The notes beneath the pieces were generated by a model that made no database searches, had not been told where the DNA came from, and saw only the letters and a list, made by a program, of their open reading frames with translations. The position numbers and the translations under genes are program-made. A DNA stretch of 64,000 bases from Ascochyta rabiei (taxonomy: Eukaryota > Ascomycota > Dothideomycetes > Pleosporales > Didymellaceae), in assembly GCF_004011695.2 (NCBI RefSeq), contig NC_082426.1:682001-746000 (forward strand), in the 5' to 3' direction. Each line of letters starts with the position of its first letter. Positions within the stretch are counted from its first letter, which is position 1. Positions 58,691 to 64,000 of this stretch are shown here, piece by piece.

Positions 58691-59491
58691 GAACGTGTGT
58701 ATCCTCAACTCAACTCGATTTTGTACCACTATTAGTTGACTCATATATGAGGCCTGGGTGTTGGGAAGTGCAGTCGTTAGTCAGGTTGCAACAGCCTTGA
58801 GAGTTTTGCGGCGAAGTGCTTATGGTCAATATAATCATGGGCTTTATACATCTCAAATAAGAAACAGAGAGAACCCCTGTTCATCCCAGAATGCTCTTGA
58901 TATGCCACTGTCGTTGCGGTGCCATTTGAAGTTGCGTTGTTTGGAAGGGTTGATTTGGTAGAGTGTGACAAATGAGTGGCTCGGTCGATCTTCAGCAGCT
59001 GGTCATACTCCAGTGAGGCGTTAATCTCCATTATTCAGTGTCAATAGACTGACTCCTTCAAACAACAACCACAGGCCCTAAGTTTGCCACCAAGACACGG
59101 TATCTGGGACAGTAACGGACGGAAACTACGAGTCGAGGTCGGGGTAGAAAGCAGAAAGCCAATCGCAGTAGTTGTACATGAGCTGGGTGACGATGACGAG
59201 AAGTGTTTTGTCTAGTTCGACAGGGTTGGCGAAGTATAGGTGATTTTGAAATATGATCTCAAGCCCGAAATGTCTTTCATGTGTCACATCGTAACTGGCC
59301 AGTCGAGCTATTCAGACAATCGAGCAGACCACTAAATGCTGCCGACACCCTTGACACGTAAATAACTCAGTACTGTGACGCTGTCTTATAGCTTGTAGCG
59401 CATCGATTTAATCCACTGTTCACAGCATCTTCCTTTGAAGTGCGCTTATTACGTCCTGTCTCACAAAGCCTCTAGCAGTGTTGAATACTCC
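58691..59491. other. intergenic beside transposase relic
   Basis: 800 bp; a minus-strand frame at 59031-58777 (84 codons) has no recognisable motif and is not claimed. No repeats are seen. Confidence 0.35.
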
Positions 59492-60004
59492 CTAAACACC
59501 ACCAGTCCGCACCCTCTTTGCCTTTACAAATGCCCCAGCACCCCTTGGCGGTAGATTGATTGGCAACCATGCTTCAAGAGTTTCTCTCCAGGCCTCATCT
59601 TGGAGCGGGGGAGCGCAAGTCTCGGCACCACCCTATTCGCGTGCGTCAAACGATGCTTAGCTGCCAAATTTTCTTTCCTACTGTTGAAGAATTGTGAACT
59701 TACATCAGCGGAGTATGGACACGTATTGTCTTTCCACGAGCTTACCACCTTGCCGCGGGTTATGGATTGTTCGTAACATCCCCAGTCGCAATTGCAACCC
59801 CAAGCATTGCAGAATGTACCATGATTGTTGTCGTTTCGTACAGTCATGCAACCTGCGTTGTGTGCAGCTTTACGGGCATCGTCACGATTTTGGCATCCAT
59901 GCACGGCAGGGAGACCGAGCAGAGCTAAGTAAAGAAGCTGCAACATGTTCAGTAGAGGCTAGAGGTTGTGTAGACTCTCTGCACAGACGACTCTTTACCT
60001 TCAT
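59492..60004 (-). CDS. small secreted cysteine-rich protein
   Basis: Unknown family. Exons 60004-59999, 59937-59704 and 59632-59492 (introns 61 and 71 nt, both GT-AG) give 126 residues. The N-terminus MKLLYLALLGLPAVHG is a textbook signal peptide, with cleavage likely just before the first cysteine. The mature part has eight cysteines: GCQNRDD, GCMTV, TFCNAWGCNCDWGCYEQ, NTCPYS and ETCAPP. The even number arises only if the second intron is removed, which supports that splice; unspliced, the frame gives a 140-residue basic tail. Size, secretion signal and cysteine content fit apoplastic fungal small secreted proteins or candidate effectors. A TATA box lies about 115 bp upstream. It lies 1 kb from a transposase relic, a common setting for such genes. 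Confidence 0.7.
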
Positions 60005-60226
60005 TTTAGTTCCTATGGCAATTCACAGCGGAAAAATAGGTAGAATAAGTGAAACAGGAGTTGTGAGTTGGAGCTAGGTAGGGCAGAGCAACAAGTAAAG
60101 GCAAGAAAACTTGGGATTTATATATTTCCACTCATCACTAAGATCGGAAGTTGGTGAACACTAGACGATTGCGGAATGCATGATGGCGGAATGCACGACT
60201 GCGGATTGAAGAGTTGTGGAACGAAG
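60005..60226 (-). promoter_or_regulatory. promoter of secreted-protein gene: TATA box and 15-bp CGG repeats
   Basis: On the minus strand a perfect TATATAAA lies at 60124-60117, about 115 bp from the ATG. Beyond it, at 60167-60226, are four tandem 15-bp units: GATTGCGGAATGCAT, GATGGCGGAATGCAC, GACTGCGGATTGAAG and a diverged AGTTGTGGAACGAAG. The first three carry a CGG triplet at the same place, the half-site type bound by Zn2Cys6 regulators. Confidence 0.6.
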
Positions 60227-61845
60227 GGCTGTATGCTACACGTACTGTAGAGCTGACGAGTATGCTCGCTTGTGTACGACCAAAACTGATTGGTCTCGAC
60301 GAGAGGCTCCTGCAGTCAGGAGAGGCAGGTTTATACGTTTGAACAAGGATGTCGATGCTGCGGAAAATGACCGCTGCGGAGCGTACGACCCGATCAGATT
60401 GCAGTCATCATCCCGAGATCTAGATTTTACTAGCTAGTGCTACAATCACTGCGTGTAGTTATGCATTTCACGTTTGCTTTGTGTAGGCCCCTCTATCACA
60501 TGGTAACCGCAATGACCAAGCTCAAGTCCAATTCCTGGTGAAGTCAAAGTTGGCAGGTCGAAAAATGAGAACCGCATCTGCTTGGCGTAGGCTCTTTGTC
60601 ATGTCGAGCTTACAGCGTGCTAGTACCGGTGTGGTTCATGTCGAGCGTGGCTCACATCTCAAGAGGACTTCCGACACAGGGATGCCTATTAGCTTGGAGT
60701 CTCCGGCATACTTGCTCACGTCTTCCTATAGCACAAACGAGTCGTTTGTGGAGTAAAGAGGGCACTGTGCAGCATAAAGATCAAAGTACGTTGGACCGAA
60801 AAGACATCTGCGTGACCTCGAGATGAGATTGCTCTTGAATCTAAAGAAGACGTACCGGTAGTAGACAACCCACATTACCCTGAGTGCTCCACTAGCAACG
60901 AGTAAACCTAGTTGCTTGAGGATTGAGATTGGGGGAAAGACTTTGCTAACGCGTTACGGAGTCGCAGATAACCACTTCACCCAGCGTGCTATCGAGGCAT
61001 CGTGCTGAGATAGGAAGCCGTGTGCCCGTAGTTTTGCGGTGCGCCTCCGCCAGTCGGCACACAGTGTCGCATCCACCCTCGGAGAACACGTGCATGAAGA
61101 AGCCTACCTCTCTCCTTCGCTGGTTTGTCACCGAGAAACGCGGATAATCCGTAGGCGAGACACAGCAGGTAATAAGCGCTCTTGTTTTTCTTCCAAGTTC
61201 TTTAGTATGGGATTATGCGCGGAGGTGGTAATCACCATCACACGCGTCCATAGGAAGTATGTTGCATGTCTATCGATGTACTTGGACACATGCCGACTGT
61301 GGGCGCCAGTCCAGCTCAGCGACAGTATGATTGAGGGTGCCACTTCTCCTGCAGCTGGCGAGCGGGCAACATGATCCGAGGAGACGAAGTGAGATGGGAG
61401 ATTTATATCGTAGGTGCGATAAGAGTAAAGTTTGGAATGGCATCGTGACGCATGATGTGTGGCGCAGGTAAGGAGAGATCGGTAGGCGATACTGATTATG
61501 TACAAGGTCCTTACGCAACTTTCGTGTCTGGCTGAGGTCATGGATGGCAGCTTGTTGGTGGCTGTTGTACCTCAACGGGCTTGTAGATGGTATTATTGCT
61601 TAGCTTGTGCTGCATCAAACAATTCGACCTGGACTTTAGTCAGCATAAAACTCACTTGCTGCGACTGAGCGACTGACCCTACGCTCGTAGTTGCTAAGCG
61701 TTATGTAAGGAGCTCGGCCTAAATCAACCAGATGCGATGTAGTTCACCGCTCTCCGTATACTGAGCCAACCATGCTGTTTTCTTGGCGGTGGCGTCGATT
61801 GAGAGTAGGTCGAAGTAGGCTGTAAATGATTCTGAACTCGATACC
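60227..61845. other. 1.6-kb stretch without supported gene
   Basis: Short motif-free frames on both strands only. It holds the 3' end of the tandem zinc-cluster gene at its right side. No tRNA or transposon end is recognised. Confidence 0.4.
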
Positions 61846-63185
61846 TCAAGAGTACTCGGTGTACTTGCAGTCGTCATCAACCTTCAAGCAGTACGCGCAA
61901 GATGGCTTTTCTTCCGTACATTTACGTCTGCGTTGCTTACAGTTGAGACAGCCATTCTTCGAGCGTTGCTTGAGCCCGACGACTTCATACTGGCATGTCC
62001 ATAGACCCCTCTTGCATTGATCGCAACTTGACTTTGCCTCGTTACATTTGATCTTCTTCTCGCGACACCTGATGCAGGCCTTGCTCTTAGCCAGTCGTGG
62101 CGCTGCTGAAGGCTCACTAGTTGTGGCTTTCTCCCGTGACTTAGCCGCGGAAGGTGCTGCAGTGGCTTTGCATTTTGTGCTTTCCTTTGCAGAAGATTTC
62201 TTATTGACATCTGGGGATGTTACCGTCTCGTTCTTCTTACGCTTCTTCTTGACTGCAGATTTGGGAGCTCCGGGTGAAGTGGACATGTCAAGATCTGGAT
62301 TGTGGAAATCATCGACTGCAACGGGATGATCTTTTTTGTTCCGTTTCCTCGTCTGTGCGGTTCCATTCGACGTCTTCGTGGTCCGGGGTGCAGATCCCTT
62401 CTGCGTTTCTGGGGCGCCCGAGTTGCTGTCACTATTCGTCTGTCGGCTCCCAACATCCCGGTGGATAGGGTTGTGTTTGTACACGACGTTTATAGCTTCG
62501 CGCTTTATCGAGAATCTGATATGAATCGCACCACCACAGTTGTGTGTTGGCACCAGGCCAGGATTGACTTTGATACCCTCTGCGTCCTCTTCTGCGTCTT
62601 CCACCTTTTTCTTCTTGTTGGCTTTCCTGTCTCTATTCTCCAGACTGTCTTGACAAACATATCGAAGCCGGGCGCCATCACCACCGGTTTTGGGGTTGTA
62701 AGCATGACGCTCGGAGTATTTGAACCCATCAGTTTCCTCAATGGCCGCTACGATAGATCTTGAGGCTGTCAGTGCTTGCTTCCCTGCAAAAGCAGTCCAG
62801 CACGTACTTGGATATCGCCCTCTGGATCTTGAGTCTTTCTTTACCATCACTGTGTCGACACAAGGCATATTCGACTTGGATGCTCTGTGCAAAGTCCTGA
62901 GGCTCAATGAGAGCCGTCAAGTTGGGTTGCTGGGTCACGGGGATGGTGACGGTGGAGGCGACCGCAAAAACAAACTCGGTCACTATATCTAAGGGAATCA
63001 AGCTCGATGCATTCCTTTCTAGCTCGTTTTGGAGTGCACCATCAAGAGACTACATCAATAACATCTTAGTTGGGTGCCTGCAGATGGAGGAGATGGTGTA
63101 CCTCTGTGCTAGGGATGCGATAGTAAACATCAGGCGTCACCCCGCGATGGTAGCGCATATCTAGTTCATCATCAAGATCGTCCAT
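61846..63185 (-). CDS. regulator with two tandem C-terminal Zn2Cys6 clusters
   Basis: A probable DNA-binding protein of 412 residues from exons 63185-63102, 63049-62808 and 62758-61846 (introns 52 and 49 nt). Two binuclear clusters close the protein, each with perfect C-X2-C-X6-C-X6-C-X2-C-X6-C spacing: residues 337-364 (CIRCREKKIKC, CDQCKRGLWTC) and 379-406 (CLNCKQRRRKC, CAYCLKVDDDC). A 14-residue linker separates them. Upstream is a lysine/alanine-rich disordered segment. Residues about 120-208 hold a separate potential zinc unit: RYVC (144), HNCGG (183) and KHNPIH (204 and 208), which recalls WRKY/GCM1-type C2H2 modules. Most fungal factors have one cluster at the N-terminus, so number and position are both unusual. 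Target is unknown. Confidence 0.85.
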
Positions 63186-64000
63186 TGCGACACGGTTGAC
63201 ATTCAATGCACAGGTGTCGATTGATGAAGGATGCAGCCTTCATCACGCGTTAGCGCGTGCGCGTATGTGAAGCGTGAGAGCGTTGTTTGAGGAAGAGGCA
63301 GTGGCTTTTCGGAGAGACGGCGGCCCGGCACGTGGCAATGTGTCGAGTCAGATCCTCGAAGCTCTGAACTTGACCATGGCACAGCTGGGTTCGAGATGTA
63401 ACCCGACGGTGTTCAAAGCATGGTGGGTAGGGCGTGAAACGCAAGGCTCGCTCGCTGATGTTGCCATGTCGCGTGAGTTGTCATCGATGCAGTGCCGCTG
63501 CAATTTCGCAAGGAACGCACAGAAGTTTGTGCACGAAAGCATGGACAGGGGCAGACAAGAACCACGACCTTGGAGTTCATCTGTGACAAGTGCACAGAGG
63601 CAGCGCAAGCTTGCAGAGCTGCTTGGAATCACTTCTCAGGGCAGTCTGCACTCTCACCTGTTCATGCTCTGACGAGTCGATCTGTGCTTGAAAAGGCGTC
63701 CAGCTCAAAGCAGCTAGCGGACAGCATCTAGCGGACAGCAGCCAGCAGCCAGCAGCCACATGGCGGCGAGCCAATCGAGTGCGCCGCAGCGGTGCTGGAA
63801 TGCGAGCTTGCTGCTGTACATTCATAGACACGACCACGGCTTGGTGTTGTGCATTGCACTGTGTGCGTGTGAAGGCGGCGCGTCGGGTAGAGATTGCAAA
63901 AACCGGGCCTGCCACGCGTTGAACTCATCAACCTGGCTGCGGCAACAGGGCCACCGGGCCACAGGTCTGGCCAGCAGATGCCGTGAAAAGACACGAGATT
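63186..64000. other. window end without supported gene
   Basis: 815 bp; overlapping open frames on both strands (for example plus 63274-63672, minus 63915-63577) lack motifs. A short CAGCAGCCAG-type run occurs at about 63735-63765. The promoter of the tandem zinc-cluster gene must lie here. Confidence 0.35.

Noticed and set aside
63390..63412. GGGTTCGAGATGTAACCC, resembling a tRNA T-arm
   Set aside because: The flanking bases do not fold into acceptor, D and anticodon arms, and no A-box is present at the right distance.

Overview
This 64 kb window is nuclear DNA from a filamentous ascomycete (Pezizomycotina). Genes are intron-poor to moderately split, with mostly 45-140 nt GT-AG introns, often with a CTAAC or CTRAY branch site close to the acceptor. 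A repeat relic carries the C-to-T and G-to-A scars of repeat-induced point mutation (RIP), and the gene families are typical of moulds (fungal rhodopsin-like membrane protein, Zn2Cys6 regulators, SRP, SNARE and LAM proteins). Placement in Dothideomycetes is an inference from general gene character and is not proven by the sequence.

Layout. 1-10 kb is a housekeeping block: PUS1 (minus, cut by the window edge), TFIIE alpha, SRP72 and a Drs2-type P4 flippase. 10.57-12.65 kb is a 26-bp minisatellite interrupted by a 1,833-bp Fot1/pogo transposon with perfect 54-bp inverted repeats, a TA target duplication and a RIP-destroyed transposase. 13-18 kb holds a Tlg2 syntaxin and calmodulin sharing one divergent promoter, then an INO80F-like coiled-coil protein. 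18-26 kb is accessory: an unknown ORF, a GT32 glycosyltransferase broken by one in-frame TGA, an APC permease and a rhodopsin-like 7-TM protein. 27-36 kb carries xylose reductase, a Dabb-GFA fusion, a medium-chain reductase, Sec61 beta and a low-complexity protein. 36-45 kb is gene-poor, with an F-box protein, one orphan transposon end and a four-TM protein. 45-57 kb has a Zn2Cys6 regulator, a LAM-type GRAM/VASt sterol-transfer protein, an MIT/coiled-coil protein resembling Atg38/NRBF2, and arginine-specific carbamoyl-phosphate synthase (CPA1). 57-64 kb is repeat-influenced again: a dead pogo-type transposase, a small secreted cysteine-rich protein with a TATA box and 15-bp promoter repeats, and a regulator with two tandem Zn2Cys6 clusters at its C-terminus.

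How parts work together. The clearest regulatory unit is CPA1 with its upstream reading frame for the arginine attenuator peptide. The peptide only appears after two introns are removed from the leader. PUS1/TFA1, TLG2/calmodulin and LAM/MIT pairs are divergently transcribed from short shared intergenic regions. TLG2, DRS2, SRP72, Sec61 beta and the LAM protein all act in membrane traffic or lipid handling, but this is probably coincidence rather than a cluster.

Gene models below were spliced by hand from reading-frame continuity, splice consensus and family motifs. No database search was run.
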